Assembly (NCBI RefSeq): GCF_000016285.1
Contig: NC_011981.1
Span: forward strand, 558,001 to 622,000
Source of the DNA: Allorhizobium ampelinum S4
GTDB lineage: Bacteria; Pseudomonadota; Alphaproteobacteria; Rhizobiales; Rhizobiaceae
Reading direction: 5' to 3'
DNA length: 64,000 bases
Shown here: positions 19,013 to 28,098 of the stretch, in pieces
How positions within the stretch are numbered: position 1 is the stretch's first letter
Layout: each line of letters starts with the position of its first letter
The notes under the pieces: generated by a model
The model's input: only the letters and a program-made list of their open reading frames with translations
The model's database searches: none
What the model was told of the DNA's origin: nothing
Made by a program: the position numbers and the translations under genes

Positions 19013-20740
19013 TCAGGCCGCCGAGCGATTGCTTTCCCGCCTGTCGTTGTCACGCATTGCAGCGGAACTTCCCGGCTCGCGGATGGCACTGCGCCTGTTG
19101 AGCTGGAAGCGGTTTGCCAGTTCGCTCAGTTTAGCCGCGCCACTGGAAAGTGCTTCGCTGATGGCATTCATGCCGCTGACCATTCCCGCGTTCTGTTGTG
19201 TCATCTGGTCTAAGGCGTTGACCGCAGTGCTGATTTCCGTGAGGCTAGTGGATTGCTCCGACGCTGCCGTGGAAATGGCTTCAATATTAACATCGATAGA
19301 TTGCACGAAGGACTCGATCCGGTTCAGCGCACTGCCGGTTTCCCCGACCAGACGTACACCGTCCTTCACTTCATTGGTCGATTTAGCGATCAATTCCGAA
19401 ATTTCCTTGGCGGCCTTGGCGGAGCGTTGAGCCAACTCACGGACCTCCTGGGCCACGACCGCAAAGCCCTTGCCACTTTCACCAGCGCGGGCTGCTTCGA
19501 CGCCTGCATTCAGGGCTAAAAGGTTGGTCTGGAAGGCAATTTCATCGATAACAGTGATGATATTACTGATTTCCTTCGAAGCGCCCTCGATGCGGCTCAT
19601 GGCGGCGACGGTGAAGTTAACGACCTTTACGGACTCGGTTGCGGCCTGACGAGCGTCGCGCACCAAGTTTCGAGTATCTTTGGAACGCGCACTGGATTCT
19701 CTCACCGTCGCGGTTATTTCTTCCAATGCCGCAGAAGTCTGCTCCAGTGCGGCAGCCTGTTGCTCCGAGCGTTTTGCCAGGCTGGTCGATCCCTTGAGCA
19801 TATCATGACTATTGGCGGAAACCGCCGCCGTTTCCGCCAGCACCTGCGCCAGGGTTTCCTGGAATTTGCCAATGGACATGTTGAAGTCTTTACGCAAGTG
19901 CTCGAAGGTTGGAATGAACGGCTCATCAATCGTCATTCGGATATTGCAGTCGGACAAGCGCTCAAGACCTGCACCAATCGCAGCAATGGCGTTGACGCGG
20001 CCGGTGACATCGATCGCGAATTTCACAACCTTGACGACCTTTCCCTTTTCATCTGTGATGGGGTTATAAGTGGCCTGAATATAGACTTTCTTGCCACCTT
20101 TCCCGATCCGCAAGAACTCGTCGCTCTGGAACTCATCTGCTCCAAGCTTGCGCCAGAACTCTTTGTAATCGGGGGACGCGATGTAAGCTTGTTCACAAAA
20201 CATCGAATGATTTTTGCCAATGATCTCGCTGAGGTCGTAGTTCATCGCCTTGCAGAAATTCTCGTTGGCAGTCAAAATCTGGCCAGTCGGTGTGAACTCG
20301 ATAACGGCCTGAGAACGCAACAACGCTTCCATCTTGCCGTCGCCATCCATAGCTTTGTTTGTGGACGCCGTAATGTCCGTGGCAATTTTTACAATTTTGT
20401 AAGGCTTACCCCCGCGAAAAACCGGATTGTAAGAGGCTTCGATCCAGATGGGGTCGCCCGATTTGGTGAACCGCTTATATTGGCGCTGGTCGAACTGGCC
20501 GGAAACGAGTTTTGCCCAGAAATCGGCATAGGCTTTAGTCTTCACCTCTTCAGGATCGAGAAAGATCCGATGGTGTTTGCCAATGATATCTGATTTTGCA
20601 TATCCAAGCGTCTTGCAGAAATTGTCATTCGCATCAAGAATATTGCCCTGGATGTCGAATTCAATGACGCCTTGAGACCGATTTATGGCATCGAAAATAG
20701 CTTTGATGTCGCTTCCGAATACAATTGACAACAATCCCAT
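19013..20740 (-). CDS. Soluble methyl-accepting chemotaxis protein with two PAS domains
   Basis: The protein has 575 residues and no membrane segment. Two PAS domains (about residues 10-125 and 130-250) share the NFCK-L/M-Y motif and may bind haem or flavin. A short linker follows, then the signalling coiled coil with the hairpin [22 protein letters not shown] (about residues 405-426) that contacts CheA and CheW. The usual NAAVEAARAG reads [10 protein letters not shown] here. It is probably a cytoplasmic energy or redox sensor of the Aer-like or McpB-like rhizobial type. It is transcribed alone, convergent with the GGDEF-EAL gene. Confidence 0.95.
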   Translation of the reverse strand: MGLLSIVFGSDIKAIFDAINRSQGVIEFDIQGNILDANDNFCKTLGYAKSDIIGKHHRIFLDPEEVKTKAYADFWAKLVSGQFDQRQYKRFTKSGDPIWIEASYNPVFRGGKPYKIVKIATDITASTNKAMDGDGKMEALLRSQAVIEFTPTGQILTANENFCKAMNYDLSEIIGKNHSMFCEQAYIASPDYKEFWRKLGADEFQSDEFLRIGKGGKKVYIQATYNPITDEKGKVVKVVKFAIDVTGRVNAIAAIGAGLERLSDCNIRMTIDEPFIPTFEHLRKDFNMSIGKFQETLAQVLAETAAVSANSHDMLKGSTSLAKRSEQQAAALEQTSAALEEITATVRESSARSKDTRNLVRDARQAATESVKVVNFTVAAMSRIEGASKEISNIITVIDEIAFQTNLLALNAGVEAARAGESGKGFAVVAQEVRELAQRSAKAAKEISELIAKSTNEVKDGVRLVGETGSALNRIESFVQSIDVNIEAISTAASEQSTSLTEISTAVNALDQMTQQNAGMVSGMNAISEALSSGAAKLSELANRFQLNRRSAIREPGSSAAMRDNDRRESNRSAA

Positions 20741-21229
20741 AGCGCCGTCTCCTATTGATAGCGGAACATTATAATATATATTATTTAGGAATAATAAATA
20801 TTACAAAATAAATACCAAAAGATCGTTTTTTTATTTTTGCGCTTTGTAAATTATATTGAAAATGCAAATCTGCACTCAATCCAGCATCATTCCGGCGATA
20901 TCTGCTCGTGCCAAGGCGGTCCTAAATTGAAAGGGCGCGGCTGGATTGCCGCCTGATCCTGCCAGACGATGCCTGGTTCAAGCGCCAGGATTAACTGGGC
21001 ATCACCGTCCATAGACCTCAAAGTCCTCATTGGGGACGACAAAGAAATTTTTGTGGCGCTACTCTATAAGTTCGGCGAAAGGCAGGTAACAATCTTCGAT
21101 CGAACCCCCATCCGTTAATACACCTGGACAAGTTACAAAATACACGTAAAACACGTGTCAGGTTGCATATTTGCAATCCAAGACTCTTGGCTTTACATCG
21201 GTCTGACATCACCGAGCTGGGGAGCCACA
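20741..21229. other. Intergenic region between divergent genes
   Basis: The 490-base gap holds two promoters facing apart. The first 120 bases are very AT-rich, as expected upstream of the chemotaxis gene. No gene or clear repeat is seen. Confidence 0.5.
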
Positions 21230-22588
21230 ATGAAAACTGTTCTTTTCTGTTTAGCCCTTTTTCTTTTGCCTATTTCATCTGCTTTTGCCGACTGTCCCGC
21301 CCCAATTGACAACAGCTTTGCAGCGGCGGCCAATGCCAAGTTCGACTGCTCCAGTAGCCTGCCCCTGAAAGGTCACGAAACAGACCGCAAGTTCCAGGTT
21401 CATTATGATTTTCCAAAGACCTTGCCCGATACCAGCAAGCTGCCATGGCTGACGATCGATCCCTTCAAGAATCCCGCTGACTATATGCAGGCCGTCTTGA
21501 ATTACGTCACCAAGGTGAACGCTCGCCCTGAGATTGATTGGCGCATCCAGGATAATAAGGTCGAGGAATGGTGCGATGCGCCATGGTTCTTCATGCTGAG
21601 GGAGCCACTGCACGGTATGACCACCGAACGGTGGTCTCGTCCGAAGGAGCTTCACGCGCTCCAAACAGATTGGGAGCGTACTTTCGCTGTCGGGATCTAC
21701 AACGATGTGGCCTGCTACGGTTTTGGTCAGATCTGGGCCGATCCGGCCTTTCCCAAAACCCTTGACTTTGCATTCGCGGACGGTGCCGTGGCGGCCAAAA
21801 TGCTGTTCACGTCAGCAAAGCCTTCCAGCGTTCCTTATCTTGCAGGGTCAAAGGAGTGGGACGTTGCCGGAGAAAAGGACGGCAGCACCATGACGATGCG
21901 GCTTCTGCAATTTGATCTGTCGATTAAGGACAAACGTTCGCCCAACGGCTGGTTCTTCGGGACATTCGTCTATAATGCCATGCAGCCCGGTGATACGCCG
22001 TATCAGCGCCTGGTTCCGGTCGGCCTGATCTGGGGAAGCGACCCTGCGTTGAATGCAAAAGCATATCTGGAACAAGCCATGTCGCCGACCGAAAGCTGGG
22101 TCAATCCTGCCGTCGCCACGATGTTTTATCCCCTCCCGAGACAGCATCTCGGCCTTTTCGGGCGCGCCAATGGCCCCGTCGACAACCCAATGTCCGCCTG
22201 CATTACATGTCATCAACGCGCGCTTGACTGGGGGACAGCAGTCTTGCCTGACAGCCCTGAAGCGGCGCAAGCGGCGGAACTGTTACCAGATGTTCCCACT
22301 GATCCATACAACGACTCAGCCGTCGCCGCCTATTTCAGAAACATTGGGTCCAATTCACCCGTGCCGGACACGCAGTCGCTTGATTATGTTTTGCAGGTTT
22401 CAAAAGGAATTTCTGCCTTCCGCAATTGGGTGAAGACCGATTTTCCTGATCATGCCGCATCCACCTCGGATGTCCCGCCCTACCCCTTCAAACCCGGCAA
22501 CACAATCACCGTGACGCCTGTTGACATTACTGCTCCTGGCGCTGAAAAACTTGAACTCGATCCAACCGGCAAGCTTTTCCTTCGCTGA
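21230..22588 (+). CDS. Periplasmic protein with a single CxxCH haem site, unknown function
   Basis: This 452-residue protein has a clear signal peptide (residues 1-20, cut after AFA) and one haem-binding motif, CITCH (about residue 324), towards the C-terminus. The body has paired cysteines (DCP, DCSS, EWCD, ACYG) and many tryptophans, and I cannot assign it to a named family. A mono-haem c-type cytochrome in the periplasm is the safest description. The ATG at 21230 follows GGGGAG; an upstream in-frame start at 21155 is not preferred because it precedes the signal peptide. The following BTAD-type regulator gene lies 45 bases away, so the two may form an operon. Confidence 0.75.
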   Translation: MKTVLFCLALFLLPISSAFADCPAPIDNSFAAAANAKFDCSSSLPLKGHETDRKFQVHYDFPKTLPDTSKLPWLTIDPFKNPADYMQAVLNYVTKVNARPEIDWRIQDNKVEEWCDAPWFFMLREPLHGMTTERWSRPKELHALQTDWERTFAVGIYNDVACYGFGQIWADPAFPKTLDFAFADGAVAAKMLFTSAKPSSVPYLAGSKEWDVAGEKDGSTMTMRLLQFDLSIKDKRSPNGWFFGTFVYNAMQPGDTPYQRLVPVGLIWGSDPALNAKAYLEQAMSPTESWVNPAVATMFYPLPRQHLGLFGRANGPVDNPMSACITCHQRALDWGTAVLPDSPEAAQAAELLPDVPTDPYNDSAVAAYFRNIGSNSPVPDTQSLDYVLQVSKGISAFRNWVKTDFPDHAASTSDVPPYPFKPGNTITVTPVDITAPGAEKLELDPTGKLFLR

Positions 22589-22633
22589 TATGATATGATA
22601 CTTTAAATATATTCCGTCTCCAGGGGGCTGCAC

Positions 22634-24223
22634 ATGTTGTCATTAAACATCTTTGGCCGCTTTCTGATTGTCGACTCTCATGGGTGCGACCGCAGCCCGA
22701 GAGGATCGAAGGCGCGCGGGATAGTAGCGTTACTTGCCATGTCACAAGGCTACTCCCGCAACCGGACTTGGTTGCAGGATAAGCTGTGGAGCGATCGAGA
22801 TTCCAAGAGGGGGTCGGACAGCCTTCGCCAAACGCTCGTCGACATACGACGGGCGTTTGGCCCCTATCAAACGATATTGAAAGCGGATCGGGAAAAGGTA
22901 GCACTTGATCCAACCCGCTTTTCGATAAAATACCGGCTCATGCCCGCCTCGAATGACTGGAATAATGAGCAGGACGCATTTGCCGACCTCGACATTCGTG
23001 ACCCTGAGTTTGAAGACTGGATCCGGAACTTACGAGCCTCTCTTGCGGACAAGGCGCGGATCAGTCCGCCCCATGCCCTACGCAGTCATACCGCCCCCAA
23101 ACCCGCAATTTTTTTCCAATTCCTATCCGACAACCAACCTTCGAGTGAATTGACGTCAAGTCGACTGATGACACTGACAACGACGTCGCTCCGCGATTTA
23201 GACGATTTTGAAATCTTTCCCCGTCACGCTGCCATCGGCGGCACTCTCCCTCCCTTGCCTGTCAAGGGCCTCACTGTCGCAGTGCGGACCGTAACTTTAG
23301 GTCGAGACAGCCATGTGGCTATTGCCCTCAGCCATGCAGGGACTGGACAGCTCTATTGGTCGCGAACCACTCAAATATCGGCATCACACACAGAGTTGCT
23401 GCATCACGAATCCGGGATTCTTGTCCAAGCCATTCTTTCAACGTTGCGCGAGCGGAAGGATCAGCTTGGAATCTCACATTCGGGAGCCATGCTCGCCAAT
23501 CATGCGCGGGCCTTGATCTTCCGATTTGATCGGCAAAGTTTAAGAGATGCAGACGTCAATCTGCGCTATGCCTATGATCGCGATCCGCGCCCGCAATATC
23601 TGGCATGGCGGGCATTCCTGCGCAACATGGCACAGTTCCAGCATTGCAGCAGCGCATTCCTGGACGACAAGATCACATCGACGGAACTGGTACAGGAAGC
23701 GCTGCGCGAGGACGCTGGTAGCGCCAGCATCCTGGGCATCGGGGCCCATCTCGAATATCTTGGAGGCGGTTCAAGCCGTGGTTCACTGCGGCTTGCTGAA
23801 CGCGCTGTCAGCCTTGACCCGCTGAACGCAGTCAATCTGGCGATTTTATCCAATACGGAACTGGTTCTCGACAAGCTTAGGGATAGTCAAGGATCGGCTT
23901 TAAGCGCACTTGCATTAACAGGCGGAGGAGAGCACAGGGCCTTTGTCGAATTCTTTTGCTGTATGTCCGCCGCCGCGTTGGGCGAATATGCAACGGCCAT
24001 AGGTCACGCAGAAGCAGCGCTTATTCTGCGTCCCGCATTTCGTGCGCCCCTCAGGTATTTGATTGCACTTTACAAGCAGGCGGGCATGATCGAGCAAATG
24101 GATCGAGCCGTCTCCCGGTTGCAACAATTCGAGCCTGACTTCCTGCCTGCACGCTTTCTCGACAGCGATTATCCGGTCACAACCATGCGACGGATTCGGT
24201 TGATTGACGCCATCGCCAGTTAG
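22634..24223 (+). CDS. BTAD/SARP-like transcriptional regulator with TPR-like C-terminus
   Basis: This 529-residue protein has an N-terminal winged-helix region (residues 1-90). It contains ALLAMSQGYSRNRTWLQDKLWSDRD and SLRQTLVDIRRAFG, the pattern of SARP/OmpR-like domains found in rhizobial BTAD regulators. The remainder is helical and repeat-like (about residues 290-520), as in TPR sensors. The middle, around 150-260, resembles the FlgO/adenylate-cyclase-associated beta region that often links the two. The target is unknown; the neighbouring CxxCH protein is the first candidate. Confidence 0.8.
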   Translation: MLSLNIFGRFLIVDSHGCDRSPRGSKARGIVALLAMSQGYSRNRTWLQDKLWSDRDSKRGSDSLRQTLVDIRRAFGPYQTILKADREKVALDPTRFSIKYRLMPASNDWNNEQDAFADLDIRDPEFEDWIRNLRASLADKARISPPHALRSHTAPKPAIFFQFLSDNQPSSELTSSRLMTLTTTSLRDLDDFEIFPRHAAIGGTLPPLPVKGLTVAVRTVTLGRDSHVAIALSHAGTGQLYWSRTTQISASHTELLHHESGILVQAILSTLRERKDQLGISHSGAMLANHARALIFRFDRQSLRDADVNLRYAYDRDPRPQYLAWRAFLRNMAQFQHCSSAFLDDKITSTELVQEALREDAGSASILGIGAHLEYLGGGSSRGSLRLAERAVSLDPLNAVNLAILSNTELVLDKLRDSQGSALSALALTGGGEHRAFVEFFCCMSAAALGEYATAIGHAEAALILRPAFRAPLRYLIALYKQAGMIEQMDRAVSRLQQFEPDFLPARFLDSDYPVTTMRRIRLIDAIAS

Positions 24224-24266
24224 TTATCCAAGCGCTTCAAACTCACGGACGATTCACGCTGGACTC

Positions 24267-24284
24267 ACGATAGCAGACTATCGT
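24267..24284. promoter_or_regulatory. Inverted repeat upstream of the small ORF
   Basis: The sequence reads ACGATAG-N4-CTATCGT, a perfect seven-base dyad 29 bases before the ATG at 24313. It could be an operator or a small hairpin in the leader. Confidence 0.35.
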
Positions 24285-24312
24285 CGCGTTATAGAAACAC
24301 GTAGGAACAACT

Positions 24313-24507
24313 ATGAGTAATAACCGTATGGTTGTCGACCATCTGAAGGCTGCATTGCTTGCGACAAACGCAGACAAGACGTTTCTTGCCTACCTCATTC
24401 AAATGGCGCTGATTGAGTGCGCGACCGCTCCGCAGGTTTTTGGGTCAACGCCGACTATGAATGAGTGTCGCGGGTCGACCCCTATGATCAGCCCCGTAAG
24501 ACCTTAA
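24313..24507 (+). CDS. Small hypothetical protein, 64 residues
   Basis: The first 35 residues (HLKAALLATNADKTFLAYLIQMALIECA) look like the small helical proteins common in rhizobia that end in YLIDMALLEA. The remaining 30 residues are low in helix formers and look like readthrough, so the gene may have lost its original stop by a frameshift. A GTAGGAAC site precedes the ATG. Function is unknown. Confidence 0.5.
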   Translation: MSNNRMVVDHLKAALLATNADKTFLAYLIQMALIECATAPQVFGSTPTMNECRGSTPMISPVRP

Positions 24508-24807
24508 TTTACTGAATAAAAATGCAGCCTGGATGGGGCAAGATCGGTGCCGGTCATGCCCCATCCTGCAAAAATTTTTCATTTAAAATCAGGTATTTAC
24601 TGCCTTTTCTAGCCGCCTCAATCTTCAGCGCTGTTGCACAGGCCTTCAAAAACGGCTCCACATGGAGCCAGCTAGGCCCAGCTTAAAGATAGTTGCCAGC
24701 CTGCCATTGTTAGCCATTTGTTTGCCGCGAAAGCAACCTGCCCGACAATCGCTACGCGTGACCGACAAGATGTCTCGAAGCATTAGGCGCTTCTGGCAAT
24801 TGGGGCT
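24508..24807. other. Intergenic region with repeats
   Basis: This gap holds copy B of the dispersed repeat (24522-24600) and a seven-base dyad GGCTCCA-CA-TGGAGCC at 24654-24669. No gene is seen. Confidence 0.5.
24522..24600. repeat. Dispersed intergenic repeat, copy B
   Basis: The sequence contains GATCGGTGCCGGT at 24542-24554 and then TTTTTCATTTAAAATCAGG. It aligns by eye with copy C at 29965-30050 (GATCGGAGCCGAT followed by GTAAAATCAG). GGATGGGGCA and TGCCCCATCC inside this copy form a ten-base dyad. Confidence 0.4.
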
Positions 24808-26745
24808 ATGATCTCCTTAAAGATCACGGGAGGCGGCTTTTCAAGAGCCGGTGATTTCATGGGTTTTGCCGATCACGTCAAGGAAATCGAGCGCGTCGGG
24901 CAGGGAAGCAATACCGGCCGCGACGCCATTGTCGTGGAATCCTGGCGGCGTTGCCTGGAGACCTACCAGCTCGACCCGGCGCAAGCGCGTGAGGCGGTTA
25001 TCGTCTCGCAAACACGCCTGCGCGAACATCGTCAGCAGGCGGAGGACCTCGTACACATCGCACGCTCTGGGCTGGAGCGGCTCTACCGGCAGGTTGCCGA
25101 GCAGAATTATGTTCTTCTCCTCTCCGACCGGCAGGGCGTAACCGTCGAATTTCTCGGTGATCCCTCCTTCAACAACAACTTGCGAAAGGCCGGGCTCTAT
25201 CTCGGCTCGGAATGGTCCGAGCCCCGCGCTGGCACGTGCGCTGTTGGCGCCTGCCTGGCCACCGGCGAGGCTCTGACGATCCATCAGACCGACCATTTTG
25301 ACATCACCCATACACCACTCTCCTGCACCGCTGCACCGATCTATGACACGCAAGGCGCGTTGGCAGCGGTCCTCGATATTTCGCTGCTGAGCTCACCCAT
25401 CTTAAAGACGAGCCAGAATATGGCACGTCATCTTGTCTCCTCGACCGTGCGGCGCATCGAGCTCGCCAATCTCATGGCGAACAGTCGACACGACCTGGTG
25501 CTGCGCTTTGCTGGCGCGCCGGAATTTCTCGATGTTGATCCGGAAGCGGCGATTTCCGTCGATGGCGCCGGACGCATCACCGGCATGACGCATGGCGGCG
25601 CGCGGCTTCTCGCTGCCTCGCGTGGAATTGACTGGCGACAGCCCGAGCTTGTGCTTGGCCAGCCGGTCGCGGATTTTTTCGAGGCAGGCTTGGACGAGCT
25701 CGCTTCGCTGACCCGCGCCAGCCTGCCGCAAGACCGGCGGATTGCCGTGCGCGATGGGTCGGTCCTCTTTGCCCATGCGATCGAGCCGCAACAGCGCGTG
25801 GCCGGGACGCCGCTCGTCCGAGCTCTTCGGTCGCCGCCAGCCATGAACCTGCTCGGCGGCAGTGTCGAAATCATGGACAGCCTTCGCCGCAAGATCGCCA
25901 AGCTCGCACCGAGCGCACTGCCGATCCTGCTTCAGGGCGAGACCGGAACCGGCAAGGAATATCTGGCACGCATCATCCACGAGGTGAGCGGGTTGTCAGG
26001 CCGCTTCGTTGCGGTCAATTGCGCAGCAATCCCTGAACAGCTGATCGAAAGCGAATTGTTCGGCTATGCGCCAGGCGCCTTCACCGGCGCCCTTGTCAAG
26101 GGACGAAAGGGGTTGGTCGAGGAAGCGGTGGGCGGAACCCTGTTCCTCGACGAAATCGGCGACATGCCATACGCCGCGCAAAGCAGGTTGCTCAGGGTTC
26201 TGGCCGAGGGTGAGGTGTTGCCGGTCGGCGGTTCGGTGGCGCGCAAGGTGGAGTTTCGCGTCGTGTCTGCGTCGCATCGGTCTTTGGCCGACATGGTCGC
26301 AACCGGCGCATTCCGGCAAGACCTCTATTACCGGCTGAATGCCGCCGTACTATCCCTTCCACGGCTTTGTGAGCGCGGCGACTTGCCATGGCTCCTCGAC
26401 AAGTTGCTCGAAAAACATGCTCCGGTGAACCGATCGCTCAGGCTTTCAAACACTGCCCGCCTTTTGATCCTCAATCATCGCTGGCCAGGCAATATCCGCG
26501 AGCTGGACAATGCGATCGCCTTCGCCGCAGCCCTGTGCGACGATGGGCTGATTGAGGTAACGGACCTTCCAGAACAGCTGGCTGCCAACGTGCAGCTGCC
26601 TGGCGACGACAGCCCTGAAGCCGAACTTCGCGCGGTGCTCGCCGCTTGCCATGGCAATGTTTCCGAGGCGGCGCGCCGCCTCGGTATTGATCGCACCACA
26701 ATGCATCGCCGTATGCGCAGGTTCGGCATAGACAGGCCGCATTGA
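24808..26745 (+). CDS. AcoR-type sigma-54-dependent transcriptional activator
   Basis: This 645-residue activator has an N-terminal GAF-type sensor (about residues 60-200), a central AAA+ domain and a Fis-type helix-turn-helix at the end (ACHGNVSEAARRLGIDRTTMHRR). The AAA+ domain has Walker A GETGTGKE and the sigma-54 contact loop GAFTGA. The ATG at 24859 (MGFADHVKEIE) is the more typical family start; ATG 24808 opens the longest frame. The activator would bind the palindromes after its own stop and switch on the promoter before the dehydrogenase gene. AcoR proteins sense acetoin or similar carbonyls; the inducer here is inferred from the adjacent dehydrogenase. Confidence 0.93.
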   Translation: MISLKITGGGFSRAGDFMGFADHVKEIERVGQGSNTGRDAIVVESWRRCLETYQLDPAQAREAVIVSQTRLREHRQQAEDLVHIARSGLERLYRQVAEQNYVLLLSDRQGVTVEFLGDPSFNNNLRKAGLYLGSEWSEPRAGTCAVGACLATGEALTIHQTDHFDITHTPLSCTAAPIYDTQGALAAVLDISLLSSPILKTSQNMARHLVSSTVRRIELANLMANSRHDLVLRFAGAPEFLDVDPEAAISVDGAGRITGMTHGGARLLAASRGIDWRQPELVLGQPVADFFEAGLDELASLTRASLPQDRRIAVRDGSVLFAHAIEPQQRVAGTPLVRALRSPPAMNLLGGSVEIMDSLRRKIAKLAPSALPILLQGETGTGKEYLARIIHEVSGLSGRFVAVNCAAIPEQLIESELFGYAPGAFTGALVKGRKGLVEEAVGGTLFLDEIGDMPYAAQSRLLRVLAEGEVLPVGGSVARKVEFRVVSASHRSLADMVATGAFRQDLYYRLNAAVLSLPRLCERGDLPWLLDKLLEKHAPVNRSLRLSNTARLLILNHRWPGNIRELDNAIAFAAALCDDGLIEVTDLPEQLAANVQLPGDDSPEAELRAVLAACHGNVSEAARRLGIDRTTMHRRMRRFGIDRPH

Positions 26746-26755
26746 GCATCCGGAC

Positions 26756-26794
26756 TGTGGCATACGCCACACCTGTCGCGCCACAGCTGTGGCG
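26756..26794. promoter_or_regulatory. Paired operator palindromes (probable activator-binding UAS)
   Basis: Two dyads share one half-site. The first is TGTGGC-N4-GCCACA (26756-26771); the second is CGCCACAG-CTGTGGCG (26779-26794). Their centres are 23 bases apart, and they lie about 65-100 bases upstream of the -24/-12 promoter, where a sigma-54 activator binds. Confidence 0.7.
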
Positions 26795-26857
26795 TAGCGA
26801 AACCTGCCCCGCCTCGAAAACTGAATAATTCCAGTCCTTCGCCCTGCCAGGAGCCAC

Positions 26858-26872
26858 TGGCACGGGTATTGC
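26858..26872 (+). promoter_or_regulatory. Sigma-54 (-24/-12) promoter
   Basis: TGGCAC-N5-TTGC is an exact match to the consensus. It sits 38 bases before the ATG of the dehydrogenase gene and just downstream of the acoR-like gene. Confidence 0.85.
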
Positions 26873-26909
26873 TCTTCTCTTGGCATCGACAGCAGCCAAG
26901 GGAGGAAAC

Positions 26910-27983
26910 ATGCGCGCGCTTAGATTTCATGCAGCCAAGGATTTGCGACTGGACGACATTGCCGAGCCGAAGCGACCGGGACCAGGTCAGGTTCTGGTCC
27001 GTAATCGCTTCGTCGGGATTTGCGGCACGGATCTTCATGAATACAGCTACGGCCCGATCTTCATCCCGACCGAGCCACACCCCTTCACCGGCGCCCATGG
27101 CCCGCAAGTGCTCGGCCATGAATTCGGCGGCTTCGTCGAGGCGATTGGCGAGGGCGTTACGTCCGTTGTTGTTGGCGACCGCGTATCCATCCAGCCCCTC
27201 GTCATGCCAAGGTCCGGCGACTATTTCGCCGATCGCGGCCTTTTCCACTTAAGCACGCAGTTAGCGCTGGTGGGCTTGAGCTGGGATGGCGGCGGCATGG
27301 CCGACGCAGCGCTCGTCAATGACTACAATGTCCAGAAAATCCCGGAGGAGATGAGCGATGAAGAGGCAGCCCTGGTCGAGCCAACGGCGGTTGCTGTCTA
27401 TGCCTGCGATCGCGGCGGCGTAACGGCTGGCACAAGCGTCCTCGTGACGGGCGCTGGTCCCATCGGCATGCTGACGTTGCTTGCCGCGCGCGCGGCGGGC
27501 GCCACCCAGCTTTTTGTGTCCGACCTCAATGACTCCAGGCTCGCGCTTGCGAAAGGGGTGTTGCCCGATGTCATCACGATCAACCCGCAGCGCGACAATG
27601 TCGGTGATGTCGTTCGCTTGCAAACGGAAGGCAACGTCGGCTGCGATGTCGCCATCGAATGCGTAGGCAACGAACATGCGCTGAAGGCCTGCGTCGACGC
27701 CGTGCGCAAGCAGGGCGTCGTGGTCCAGACCGGGTTGCATCCGCATGAAAATCCGATCGACTGGTTCCAGGTGACATTCAAAGATCTCGAAATCAAAGGG
27801 TCCTGGGCCTACCCGACACATTATTGGCCACGGGTCATCAGGCTGATTGCTTCCGGCCAGCTGCCGGCAATGAAGATCGTCACCAAGCGCGTCACCCTCG
27901 ACACAGCTGTCAAAGAAGGCTTCGACGTCCTGCTCGACCCGGCGGGAGCCCAACTCAAGATCCTGATCGATCTTTCGAAATAG
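26910..27983 (+). CDS. Zinc-type alcohol dehydrogenase, 2,3-butanediol-dehydrogenase-like
   Basis: This 357-residue medium-chain dehydrogenase has catalytic zinc ligands Cys38, His70 and Glu71 (GICGTD, GHE), and a later NAD-binding fold with VTGAGPIGMLTLLAA near residue 178. The four-cysteine structural zinc lobe is missing: the region around PRSGDYFADRGLF has no cysteines, as in some butanediol and sorbitol dehydrogenase relatives. The start follows GGGAGGAAAC. It is the first gene after the sigma-54 promoter and leads into the monooxygenase. It probably interconverts a secondary alcohol or diol and a ketone. Confidence 0.88.
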   Translation: MRALRFHAAKDLRLDDIAEPKRPGPGQVLVRNRFVGICGTDLHEYSYGPIFIPTEPHPFTGAHGPQVLGHEFGGFVEAIGEGVTSVVVGDRVSIQPLVMPRSGDYFADRGLFHLSTQLALVGLSWDGGGMADAALVNDYNVQKIPEEMSDEEAALVEPTAVAVYACDRGGVTAGTSVLVTGAGPIGMLTLLAARAAGATQLFVSDLNDSRLALAKGVLPDVITINPQRDNVGDVVRLQTEGNVGCDVAIECVGNEHALKACVDAVRKQGVVVQTGLHPHENPIDWFQVTFKDLEIKGSWAYPTHYWPRVIRLIASGQLPAMKIVTKRVTLDTAVKEGFDVLLDPAGAQLKILIDLSK

Positions 27984-28098
27984 CGTCGTGGCCAAAGCCT
28001 GTTGCGGGAGAGGAGACCGCGCAGGTGATGGCCGCTTCGAAAGGCGCCTGGAGGGGCGCTTCATCACCGATGACACAAGCACTACGGAGGAGAAGACC

